From Pseudalgibacter ostreae (GTDB lineage Bacteria > Bacteroidota > Bacteroidia > Flavobacteriales > Flavobacteriaceae), in NCBI RefSeq assembly GCF_042427585.1, contig NZ_JBHMFC010000021.1, positions 52,570-116,569 on the forward strand: a stretch of 64,000 nucleotides of DNA, in the 5' to 3' direction. Below, in pieces: positions 36,492 through 45,000 of the stretch. The notes under the pieces were generated by a model. That model ran no database searches, had not been told where the DNA came from, and saw only the letters and a program-made list of their open reading frames with translations. The translations under genes and the position numbers were made by a program. How positions within the stretch are numbered: position 1 is the stretch's first letter; each line of letters opens with the position of its first letter.

Positions 36492-36528
36492 GTACCTCAT
36501 ATGTACCTCGCTTTTTTTAATGAGGTAC
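36492..36528. repeat. GTACCTC direct and inverted repeats at the left end of element 2
   Basis: GTACCTCA (36492-36499) is repeated directly as GTACCTC (36503-36509) and inverted as TGAGGTAC (36521-36528). A related TTTGTACCCC lies near the right end at 45228-45237. By analogy with element 1 they may be arm sites of the lost element 2 recombinase. Confidence 0.5.
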
Positions 36529-36541
36529 AAACGCACCCATT

Positions 36542-36757
36542 ATAAAAACAACCCTAAAAGAGCGCAAATTAAATAGCGGCAACATCAGTCTTTTCATAAA
36601 ATACGATAAAGGTTCTGAAATTTGCAAGGATGGTAATCGGAGGTGTTTTAACCCCTATAATACAAAAGTATGCTTACAGTTTTATGCATTTGTATGTTAT
36701 ACACTTATCACTTTATATATAAAAAAGGCAAAGTTATATGTGGCGTCTGGAGTCTAG
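36542..36757 (+). pseudogene. Remnant of a tyrosine recombinase N-terminus
   Basis: Reading from 36542 gives IKTTLKERKLNSGNISLFIK followed by YDKGSEICKDGNRR, closely resembling the first residues of Bacteroidota tyrosine recombinases (usually MKTTLKERK). The start codon has become ATA, the similarity fades after about 38 residues and the frame stops at 36755-36757. The core-binding and catalytic domains are absent. It sits just inside the second attachment site, where element 2 should carry its integrase. Confidence 0.65.
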
Positions 36758-36771
36758 GTTTATTTTAAAAA

Positions 36772-36871
36772 TTATACCTTTAAAGGTATAAAAATCACAC
36801 AAGAATATAATATACACCCTTAAAGGTATAATGTAAATATGTTTTATTATATTGTACCCATAAAGGTATAG
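36772..36871. promoter_or_regulatory. Three HipB-type operators at 40-bp spacing
   Basis: TTATACCTTTAAAGGTATAA (36772-36791) is a perfect 20-bp palindrome. Degenerate copies sharing the AAAGGTATA half lie at 36812-36831 and 36852-36871; the last ends 1 bp before the hipB ATG. The three centres are exactly 40 bp apart, about four helical turns, which suggests cooperative autorepression. Confidence 0.8.
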
Positions 36872-36872
36872 T

Positions 36873-37115
36873 ATGAATAACTGGGATAGAACGAACAGTA
36901 TCGCCCAATTTGTAAGGGATAGACGTAAAAAAGCAAAACTAACACAAGTAGAGTTATCTGATTTTACAGGTGTAGGGCTGCGATTTGTACGCGAACTTGA
37001 ACAAGGAAAACCAAACTTAATGTCTGATAAAGTAAATCAAGTACTTTTATTTTTCGGACACACATTAACTCCAACACCTATAAGCGATGAGGCAAGGCGA
37101 AATATGGGTAAATAA
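36873..37115 (+). CDS. hipB: HipB-like antitoxin/regulator
   Basis: The 80-residue protein is an XRE-type DNA-binding protein (IAQFVRDRRKKAKLTQVELS, then DFTGVGLRFVRELEQGKPNL) of HipB size. The three palindromes directly upstream are its likely operators. Its last 29 bp overlap the next gene in another frame, which implies tight coupling. In HipBST systems HipB represses the operon and contributes to control of the kinase, while the antitoxin role falls mainly to HipS. Confidence 0.85.
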   Translation: MNNWDRTNSIAQFVRDRRKKAKLTQVELSDFTGVGLRFVRELEQGKPNLMSDKVNQVLLFFGHTLTPTPISDEARRNMGK

Positions 37116-37404
37116 TACATTGGCAGGTATCCTAACTGAAGATGAGAATGCTTATAATTTTGAGTATGAAAAAACATACTTAGAAGACGAAAACGTTATA
37201 CAAATTAGCGTAACACTACCATTACAAAAAGAAACTTTTAAATCTCTACATCTATTCCCTTTTTTTGATGGTTTAATCCCTGAAGGGTGGTTACTAGACA
37301 TTGCACATAAAAATTGGAAACTAAATCCAAGAGATCGTATGGGATTATTATTAACAACATGCAGAGATTGTATTGGTAATATTAGCATTATAGAGAAAAT
37401 ATGA
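37087..37404 (+). CDS. hipS: HipS-like protein (HipA N-terminal subdomain 1)
   Basis: This 105-residue protein corresponds to the N-terminal subdomain 1 of HipA (GEIWVNNTLAGILTEDENAY, with FPFFDGLIPEGWLLDIAHKN and the end GNISIIEKI) encoded as a separate gene. In the characterised E. coli HipBST module this small protein is the antitoxin of the HipT kinase. Order B-S-T, the sizes and the overlaps (29 bp with hipB, 4 bp with hipT) all fit. That HipS neutralises HipT here is inferred from the family. Confidence 0.85.
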   Translation: MRQGEIWVNNTLAGILTEDENAYNFEYEKTYLEDENVIQISVTLPLQKETFKSLHLFPFFDGLIPEGWLLDIAHKNWKLNPRDRMGLLLTTCRDCIGNISIIEKI

Positions 37405-38369
37405 CCTATTGCTTAGCCTGCCATAAAGAACTAAATAAAGGTGATACATATTATCACCAAAATTGCCTTGTAGATTTTTGGCAAGAAGATCCACCGGTGC
37501 TAGAACTAGATTATAAATTATCTCAAATCGAAGATTTAGCAAAAGTAAACGTTGCGCAACGTATTATTGTTACAGGGGTACAACCAAAGTTATCATTAGG
37601 TTTTACAGAAGAGAACGCTCAAAAAAGATTGACTATTGTAGGCGCATTAAACGGAAGGTATATTTTAAAACCACCATTCCCATTATATCCACAAATGCCA
37701 GAAATTGAGGCCTTGTCTATGCTATTAACACAAGCTTGTGGTATCGCAACAGTGCCGTTTTTATTAATTCCATTAAAAGACGGCTTATTAGCCTATTTAA
37801 CCAAACGTATAGATCGTAATGCGAATGGCGAAAAACATCCAATGGAAGACGCTTGCCAATTTACAGAACGCCTAACAGAACATAAATATCGGGGTTCTTA
37901 TGAGCAAATAGCAAAAGGAATTCTTCAATATACTCAAAATCCTTTATTGGAAACCGTAAAGTTTTATCAGCAAGTGATTGTATCTTTCCTAATTGGAAAT
38001 AACGATATGCATTTAAAAAATTTTTCAATAATAGCAAACGATAATAAACATTATGAATTGTCGCCAGCTTACGATATGGTAGCAGTAAAATTGTTAATTC
38101 CAGACGATCCAGAAGAATTAGCCTTAAACCTTAATGGAAAAAAGCGAAAATTGAAACGTGAAGATTTTAATGAAGCCATGTTAAAAGCGCACATACCAGA
38201 AAAAGCCATAGAAAACCTTTGGAAACGAATTGAAAAAGGAATGAAAAACTGGAATGATTTGATTGACAATAGTTTTTTGAGTGAAGAGAATAAAAGTACT
38301 TTTAAAAGTTTAATAAACGATAGATTATCTCAATTAGATATGAATATTAAAACATTTTCTAAGGAGTGA
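37401..38369 (+). CDS. hipT: HipT-like Ser/Thr kinase toxin
   Basis: This 322-residue HipA-core kinase has a nucleotide-binding loop region VTGVQPKLSLGF, a Lys in GRYILKPPF, the catalytic loop LIGNNDMHLKNFSII and the metal-binding Asp in LSPAYDMVAV. HipA/HipT kinases phosphorylate aminoacyl-tRNA synthetases and arrest growth; the E. coli HipT target is TrpS, the target here is unknown. A short Cys motif (CLACHKELNKGDTYYHQNC) at the N-terminus looks like a zinc knuckle and is an addition relative to E. coli HipT. The gene overlaps hipS by 4 bp and precedes hsdM by 67 bp. Confidence 0.88.
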   Translation: MTYCLACHKELNKGDTYYHQNCLVDFWQEDPPVLELDYKLSQIEDLAKVNVAQRIIVTGVQPKLSLGFTEENAQKRLTIVGALNGRYILKPPFPLYPQMPEIEALSMLLTQACGIATVPFLLIPLKDGLLAYLTKRIDRNANGEKHPMEDACQFTERLTEHKYRGSYEQIAKGILQYTQNPLLETVKFYQQVIVSFLIGNNDMHLKNFSIIANDNKHYELSPAYDMVAVKLLIPDDPEELALNLNGKKRKLKREDFNEAMLKAHIPEKAIENLWKRIEKGMKNWNDLIDNSFLSEENKSTFKSLINDRLSQLDMNIKTFSKE

Positions 38370-38436
38370 AAAACAAGAAACACAAAGCTTTTAAAGGGCT
38401 TAAAATTAAATATATAGATAACAAATTAAAAAATAA

Positions 38437-39984
38437 ATGACAAGCAACAACCAAAGAGCCGAATTACAGAATCAAATTTGGAAAATAGCCAACGATGTTC
38501 GTGGTTCTGTAGATGGATGGGATTTTAAACACTTTGTACTAGGCACCCTGTTTTACCGTTTTATTAGTGAAAATTTTAGCATTTACATGGAAGCTGGTGA
38601 TGAAAGTATTAACTATGCCAATTTACCAGACCACGTTATCACACCAGAAATAAAAGTAGATGCTATAAAAACGAAAGGGTATTTTATCTATCCTAGTCAG
38701 TTGTTTGTAAACATTGCTAAAGGTGCTAACGATAATGAAAATTTAAATACAGATTTAGCCGCCATATTTTCAGCTATTGAAAGTTCAGCCAATGGTTACC
38801 CATCCGAAGATGATATAAAAGGCTTATTTGCCGATTTTGATACCACCAGTAACCGACTAGGAAACACCGTGGAAAATAAAAATAGCCGTTTAGCAGCCGT
38901 TCTTAAAGGGGTAGAAGGCTTAAATTTGGGTAAGTTTGAAGACAACCAAATCGATTTATTTGGCGATGCTTACGAGTTTTTAATCTCCAATTATGCAGCC
39001 AATGCAGGGAAGTCTGGTGGCGAGTTTTTCACGCCGCAAAGCGTCTCTAAGCTTATCGCACAATTGGCCATGCACAAGCAAGACAAAGTAAATAAAATTT
39101 ACGATCCAGCAGTGGGCTCGGGGTCGTTGCTTTTACAAGCCAAAAAACACTTTGATAATCATATTATTGAAGAGGGTTTTTACGGACAAGAAATAAACCA
39201 TACCACCTATAACTTAGCGCGTATGAATATGTTTTTGCATAACGTAAACTACGATAAGTTTCATATCGTATTAGGCAACACCCTAGAAAACCCACAATTA
39301 GGCGACGATAAACCGTTTGATGCCATTGTATCTAATCCGCCCTATTCTATAAAATGGAAAGGTAGCGACGACCCTACCCTTATTAACGACGACCGTTTTG
39401 CTCCTGCAGGCGTATTAGCACCAAAATCGAAAGCAGATTTTGCCTTTGTACTGCATGCCTTAAGCTACCTATCTAGTAAAGGAAGAGCGGCATTGGTGTG
39501 TTTTCCTGGTATTTTTTACCGTGGTGGTGCCGAACAAAAAATAAGAAAGTATTTAGTAAATAACAACTTTGTAGAAACCGTTATTTCCTTAGCACCCAAT
39601 CTGTTTTTTGGTACCTCTATAGCCGTAAACATCTTAGTGCTTTCTAAAAGCAAAACCCATACTAAAACCCAGTTTATAGATGTTAGTGGTGAAGATTTTT
39701 TTAAAAAGGAAACCAACAACAACATACTTCAAGAACAGCATATCGAACAAATTATACACATGTTCGATTCTAAAAAAGAAGTAGCACACATTGCCACGAC
39801 TATTGATAATACTAAAATAGCCGAAAACGATTACAACCTATCGGTAAGCAGCTATGTAGAAGCGAAAGACACCAGAGAAAAAATAGATATTACAGCCCTT
39901 AATAAAGAAGTCGCTATTACCGTAAAAAAAATAGACCAATTACGTGCCGATATTGATACCATTGTAAAGGAGATTGAAGCATGA
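38437..39984 (+). CDS. hsdM: Type I restriction-modification methyltransferase subunit
   Basis: The 515-residue HsdM subunit methylates adenine at the sites specified by HsdS. It contains an N-terminal helical domain (WKIANDVRGSVDGWDFKHFV), SAM motif I as YDPAVGSGSLLLQA, and the N6-adenine motif SNPPYSIKWKG. The stretch GGEFFTPQSVSKLIAQL is typical of HsdM. Its stop overlaps the hsdS start by 4 bp. All motifs look intact. Confidence 0.95.
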   Translation: MTSNNQRAELQNQIWKIANDVRGSVDGWDFKHFVLGTLFYRFISENFSIYMEAGDESINYANLPDHVITPEIKVDAIKTKGYFIYPSQLFVNIAKGANDNENLNTDLAAIFSAIESSANGYPSEDDIKGLFADFDTTSNRLGNTVENKNSRLAAVLKGVEGLNLGKFEDNQIDLFGDAYEFLISNYAANAGKSGGEFFTPQSVSKLIAQLAMHKQDKVNKIYDPAVGSGSLLLQAKKHFDNHIIEEGFYGQEINHTTYNLARMNMFLHNVNYDKFHIVLGNTLENPQLGDDKPFDAIVSNPPYSIKWKGSDDPTLINDDRFAPAGVLAPKSKADFAFVLHALSYLSSKGRAALVCFPGIFYRGGAEQKIRKYLVNNNFVETVISLAPNLFFGTSIAVNILVLSKSKTHTKTQFIDVSGEDFFKKETNNNILQEQHIEQIIHMFDSKKEVAHIATTIDNTKIAENDYNLSVSSYVEAKDTREKIDITALNKEVAITVKKIDQLRADIDTIVKEIEA

Positions 39985-41234
39985 GTTATTTAGAGGAATT
40001 ATTGGAAGGTGTTGAAGTGGAATGGAAAGATTTTGGTGAGGTTGCTAAAATTCAAAGAGGTGCTTCGCCACGCCCTATTTCGAAGTTTGTCACTGATAAT
40101 GAGAATGGAGTTTCTTGGATAAAAATAGGAGATACTGTACCAAACTCAAAATATGTTAAACAAACAAAACAAAAAATAACACTTGAAGGAGCTAAAAAAT
40201 CAAGGGTACTGAAAAAAGGTGACTTGATTATGTCTAATTCGATGAGCTATGGTCGACCTTATATTCTTGATATTGAAGGAGCGATTCATGATGGTTGGGC
40301 TTCTATTAGTGATTTTGAAGATAAACTTAATACGGATTACCTATATCATTACCTTGCATCTGAAGTTGTTCAACACTACTGGTTAGGTAAGATAAATAGT
40401 AGTTCCGTCAGTAACTTAAATGCAGACATTATAAAGTCACTTCAAATCCCAATCCCATGCCCAGATAATCCAGAAAAATCACTCAAAATCCAAAAAGAAA
40501 TAGTCCGTATTTTAGATACCTTTACCGAACTTACTACCGAACTTACTACCGAACTTACTACCGAACTTACTGCTCGTAAAAAACAGTATAGCTATTACCG
40601 TGAACAATTACTCACTTTTGATGATAGTGAGGTGGAACATCTACCAATGGGTGATGAAAGTATAGGTGAGTTTATTAGAGGAAAAAGATTTGTAAAAACA
40701 GATATGATTTCTGAAGGAGTACCTTGTATACATTATGGTGAAATGTACACACATTATGATACTTGGGCAGATAAAACAAAATCATTCGTTGGGAAAGAAC
40801 TCGTAGAAAGAAAGAAATTAAGACGTGCCGAAAAAGGTGACGTTGTAATAGTAGCAGCTGGTGAAACAATTGAAGATATAGGAAAAGGTACGGCTTGGTT
40901 AGGTGAAGAAGGTGTGGTAGTTCATGATGCTTGCTTTTATTACAAGAGTGACCTAAACCCAAAATATGTAGCATATTTTACGCGCACAAGACAATTCCAT
41001 GACCAAATTAAGAAACATATTCGTACAGGTAAAATTTCTGCGATTAATGCTACTGGTTTAGATAAAGCAATAATTCCTATTCCTTCACCAGAAGAACAAC
41101 AACGCATCGTAAACATTCTTGATAAATTTGATGTATTGACTCAGTCAATAAGCGAAGGCTTACCCAAAGAAATAGACCTACGCAAACAACAATACGAGTA
41201 TTACCGTGAAAAGCTGTTAACGTTTCCAAAATAG
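39981..41234 (+). CDS. hsdS: Type I restriction specificity subunit
   Basis: The 417-residue HsdS has two target-recognition domains (about residues 1-150 and 215-370), each followed by a conserved helical spacer: ILDTF then a TELT repeat and YSYYREQLLTF in the middle, and ILDKFDVLTQSISEGLPKEI with YEYYREKLLTF at the end. The central repeat is encoded by tandem 12-bp units and sets the distance between the recognition half-sites. The recognition sequence cannot be predicted. It overlaps hsdM by 4 bp. Confidence 0.95.
   Translation: MSYLEELLEGVEVEWKDFGEVAKIQRGASPRPISKFVTDNENGVSWIKIGDTVPNSKYVKQTKQKITLEGAKKSRVLKKGDLIMSNSMSYGRPYILDIEGAIHDGWASISDFEDKLNTDYLYHYLASEVVQHYWLGKINSSSVSNLNADIIKSLQIPIPCPDNPEKSLKIQKEIVRILDTFTELTTELTTELTTELTARKKQYSYYREQLLTFDDSEVEHLPMGDESIGEFIRGKRFVKTDMISEGVPCIHYGEMYTHYDTWADKTKSFVGKELVERKKLRRAEKGDVVIVAAGETIEDIGKGTAWLGEEGVVVHDACFYYKSDLNPKYVAYFTRTRQFHDQIKKHIRTGKISAINATGLDKAIIPIPSPEEQQRIVNILDKFDVLTQSISEGLPKEIDLRKQQYEYYREKLLTFPK
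40525..40572 (+). repeat. 12-bp tandem repeat in the hsdS spacer
   Basis: CCGAACTTACTA occurs three times in succession (40525-40560), followed by a fourth copy matching at 11 of 12 positions. Each unit encodes four residues (TELT), so loss or gain of a unit keeps the frame. The TAEL repeat of EcoR124 is the known parallel, where copy number changes the non-specific spacer of the target site. Confidence 0.92.
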
Positions 41235-41243
41235 AGAATTAAA

Positions 41244-42041
41244 ATGGCCTATAATCCCAAAATACATCATCGTAAATCCATCCGTTTAAAAGGATATGAT
41301 TATGCGCAGGCAGGATTGTATTTTGTAACAATTTGCACACAAAATCGCGAATGTTTGTTTGGTGAAATTATAGATGGTGAAATGATTTTGAATGATGCAG
41401 GAAAAAATATTTTGAATGAATGGTTAAAAATATCAAACCGTTTCATAAACACCCAATTACACGAATTTATTTTAATGCCCAATCATTTTCACGCCATATT
41501 AGAAATTACCGTAGGGGAGACCCTCGTGGTCGCCCCAAATAAAACGATCGCCCCAAATAAAACGGGGCAACCACAAGGGATTGTCCCGACGATTGCCCCA
41601 AATAAAACGATTGCCCCAAATAAAACGGGGCAACCACAAGGGATTGCCCCGACGATAGCCCCAAATAAAACGATCGCCCCAAATAAAACGGGGCAACCAC
41701 AAGGGATTGCCCCGACGATTGCCCCAAATAAAACGATCGCCCCAAATAAAACGGGGCAACCACAAGGGATTGCCCCGACGATCGCCCCAAATAAAACGGG
41801 GCAACCACAAGGGATTGCCCCAACAGATACGTTAGGCCATATATTAGGGGCATTTAAATCCATAACCACAAACGAATATATACGAGGCGTAAAAACATTG
41901 GATTGGAAACCATTTGATGGTAAATTGTGGCAACGAAATTATTGGGAACACATTATTCGTAATGAAAAGGCATATCACAAAATTTCTGAATACATTATTA
42001 ATAATCCCCAAAATTGGGGAAAAGATAAATTAAAAAGATAA
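41244..42041 (+). CDS. REP-associated tyrosine transposase (RAYT-like) with repeat-expanded middle
   Basis: The 265-residue protein has the Y1/HUH transposase features: GLYFVTICTQNRECLFGEI at the N-terminus, the HUH motif in LMPNHFHAIL, and the C-terminal YWEHIIRNEKAYHKISEYII region with the usual tyrosine. Between them, about residues 95-195, the protein consists of repeats of IAPNKT and GQPQG that the family normally lacks or has only briefly. The repeats are encoded by hairpin-forming DNA. The gene lies between hsdS (9 bp) and hsdR (no gap) in the same orientation, so it is transcribed within the restriction operon. Activity is uncertain. Confidence 0.85.
   Translation: MAYNPKIHHRKSIRLKGYDYAQAGLYFVTICTQNRECLFGEIIDGEMILNDAGKNILNEWLKISNRFINTQLHEFILMPNHFHAILEITVGETLVVAPNKTIAPNKTGQPQGIVPTIAPNKTIAPNKTGQPQGIAPTIAPNKTIAPNKTGQPQGIAPTIAPNKTIAPNKTGQPQGIAPTIAPNKTGQPQGIAPTDTLGHILGAFKSITTNEYIRGVKTLDWKPFDGKLWQRNYWEHIIRNEKAYHKISEYIINNPQNWGKDKLKR
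41511..41536 (+). repeat. REP-like hairpin with GTAG head inside the transposase gene
   Basis: The sequence starts GTAG and folds as GGGG-A-GACC, loop CTCGT, GGTC-G-CCCC. A GTAG-type tetranucleotide 5' of an imperfect hairpin is the hallmark of REP sequences recognised by RAYT transposases. This copy lies in frame within the transposase coding sequence. Confidence 0.65.
41531..41827 (+). repeat. 63-bp tandem repeat, 4.7 copies, in the transposase gene
   Basis: Four 63-bp units start at 41531, 41594, 41657 and 41720, and a final 45-bp unit covers 41783-41827. Each contains a hairpin (GGGGCAACC, ACAAG, GGATTGCCCC). Its complement begins with GTCG in place of the GTAG head. Units are nearly identical, so recent expansion is likely, and the 21-codon period keeps the gene open. 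Confidence 0.92.
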
Positions 42042-45000
42042 ATGAGTACCTACAAAACCATAGCAGAATCTAATAACTTTATTGTTTTAGATAACTATAC
42101 CAAATTCAATATACTAAATGAGCCATCTGCAGGCCACCAAACAGAAGCAGGTTTAGAAAAAGAACTCATAGAAGATTTACAAAATCAAGGTTATGAGTAT
42201 GTAAAAAGCTTAACCACACCAACAGCCATGTTGGCAAATGTGCGTGTGCAATTGCAGCACCTAAATGCTATGCAATTTACCGACAAAGAGTGGGAGCGTT
42301 TTGTAATAGAATATCTAGATAAACCAAGTGATAACTTAGTAGATAAAACAAGAAAATTACACGATAATTATATCCATGATTTTGTGTTTGATGATGGGCA
42401 TATTCAAAATATTTATCTAGTCGATAAAAAGAATGTGGTACGTAATAAACTACAGGTCATTTCTCAGTTCGAGCAAACAGGCACACATGCCAATCGTTAC
42501 GATGTTACCATTTTAGTAAATGGCTTGCCATTAGTACAAGTAGAAGTAAAAAAACGAGGGGTTGCTATTCGCGAGGCATTTAATCAAGTACACCGCTACA
42601 CCAAAGAGAGCTTTAATACCGAAAACTCCTTATTTAAATATCTACAGCTTTTTGTAATTTCTAACGGTACAGATAGCCGTTATTTTGCGAACACGGTACA
42701 ACGCGATAAAAATAGCTTCGATTTTACCATGAATTGGGCAAAGGCAGATAATGCTTCAATTAATGATTTAAAAGATTTTACAACCACGTTTTTTGATAAA
42801 CGAACCCTCTTAAACGTATTGCTTACCTATTCGGTGTTTGATGTTAGTAATACGCTATTGGTTATGCGGCCGTATCAAATTGCAGCAACCGAACGTATTT
42901 TATGGAAAATACAAAGCTCCTTTAATGCTAAAAAATGGGCAACAGCAGAAAGTGGTGGGTTTATTTGGCATACCACAGGCTCGGGTAAAACCTTAACCAG
43001 TTTTAAGGCAGCTCGTTTAGCAACAAAACTTGACTTTATAGATAAAGTGTTTTTTGTGGTAGATAGAAAGGATTTGGATTTTCAAACCATGAAAGAATAC
43101 CAACGCTTTTCGCCAGATAGTGTAAACGGTTCCGATAGTACAGCAGGGCTTAAAAGCAATATAGAGAAAGCCGATAACAAGATTATTGTAACCACCATTC
43201 AGAAATTGAATAATTTAATGAAAGGTGAAAAGGACTTAGCGATTTATAAAAAACAAGTCGTTTTTATTTTTGATGAAGCGCACCGTTCCCAATTTGGTGA
43301 AGCACAAAAAAACTTAAAAAAGAAGTTTAAAAAATACTATCAGTTTGGCTTTACAGGAACACCAATTTTTCCCGAAAATGCCTTAGGTGCAGAAACTACA
43401 GCAAGCGTATTTGGTACAGAATTACACTCTTACGTGATTACCGATGCCATTAGAGACGAAAAAGTACTAAAGTTTAAAGTAGATTATAATAATGTACGCC
43501 CTAAGTTTAAAGGGGTGGAAACAGAAAAAGACTTAAATAAATTATCGGCAGCAGAAAATAAAACAGCCTTACTACATCCTGTGCGTATTACAGAGATTTC
43601 GCAATACGTTTTAAAACATTTTAGACAAAAAACACACAGAACCAAAGGAAGTAATAGCGGTTTTAACGCCATGTTTGCCGTAAGTAGTGTAGATGCAGCC
43701 AAATGTTATTACGAAGAATTAAATAAACTACAAAAAGACAGTGAAAAACCATTAAAGATAGCCACCATTTTTTCTTTTGCAGCCAATGAAGCCCAAGGCG
43801 CCATTGGAGACATACAAGATGAAACCTTCGAGCCTACCGCCATGGATGTGAGTGCTAAAGAGTTTTTAACTGCGGCAATCCATGACTACAATGCCATGTT
43901 TAAAACCAGTTACGGTGTTGAAAGCGGGGAATTTCAAAACTATTATAGAGAACTTGCTCAGCGTGTAAAGACCAAAGAAGTCGATTTACTAATAGTAGTA
44001 GGGATGTTCTTAACAGGTTTTGATGCGCCTACCTTAAACACCTTGTTTGTAGATAAAAATTTACGTTATCATGGCTTAATGCAAGCCTTTTCCCGAACCA
44101 ACCGTATTTATGATGCCACTAAAACGTTTGGAAATATTGTAACCTTTAGAGATTTAGAACAAGCCACGATTGATGCCATCACACTTTTTGGTGATCGTAA
44201 TACAAGGGATGTCGTGTTAGAAAAAAGCTATAAAGAATATTTGGAAGGGTTTACAGACATTACATCTGGTAAAGCACGTAGGGGATATGTAGAAGTGATA
44301 GAAGAATTAAAAGAAAAATTTCCTAATCCTGATAACATTGTAACAGAAAAGGATAAAAAAGAATTTTCTAAACTCTTTGGCGAATATTTACGTGTAGAAA
44401 ACATACTTCAAAATTACGACGAATTCACAAACCTGAAAGCGTTTCAGTCTGTGGATATAACCGACCCTGTAGCTGTAGAAGCGTTTAAAGAAACGCACTT
44501 TGTTTCAGATGAAGATATTTCTGTAATGAAAGAAATAGAATTACCTGCAGAAAGAACCATTCAAGATTATCGCTCTACGTATAATGATATTCGTGATTGG
44601 TTACGACGAGAAAAACAAGGAAACGAAGCAGAGGAATCTGGTATCGATTGGGATGATGTGGTCTTTGAGGTAGATTTATTAAAATCGCAAGAGATTAACT
44701 TAGATTATATTCTGGAATTAATTTTTGATAACAATAAGAAATCTAAAACTAAAGAAGAACTAGTAGAAGAAATAAGACGTGTTATTCGTGCCAGTATTGG
44801 CAACAGAGCAAAAGAAAGTTTAGTTGTAGATTTTATTAATGCAACAGATTTAGATAAAATAAAAGAAAAAGCGACTATTATAGACGCTTTCTTTGAATAT
44901 GCACAAAAAAAACAAAAAACAGAAGCGACAGTTTTAATTGAAGATGAAAGTCTTAACGAGGAAGCGGCGAAACGCTATATATTAGCATCTTTAAAACGGG

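Noticed and set aside
41531..41827. Tandem repeats as a CRISPR array
   Set aside because: Units are contiguous and nearly identical with no unique spacers, lie inside a coding sequence, and no cas gene is in the window.
41489..41869. Three long overlapping antisense frames of 100-126 codons across the transposase repeats
   Set aside because: They exist only because a 63-bp repeat without stops keeps every frame open. Their products are low-complexity repeats (GAIPCGCPVLF and similar) with no start context or family resemblance.
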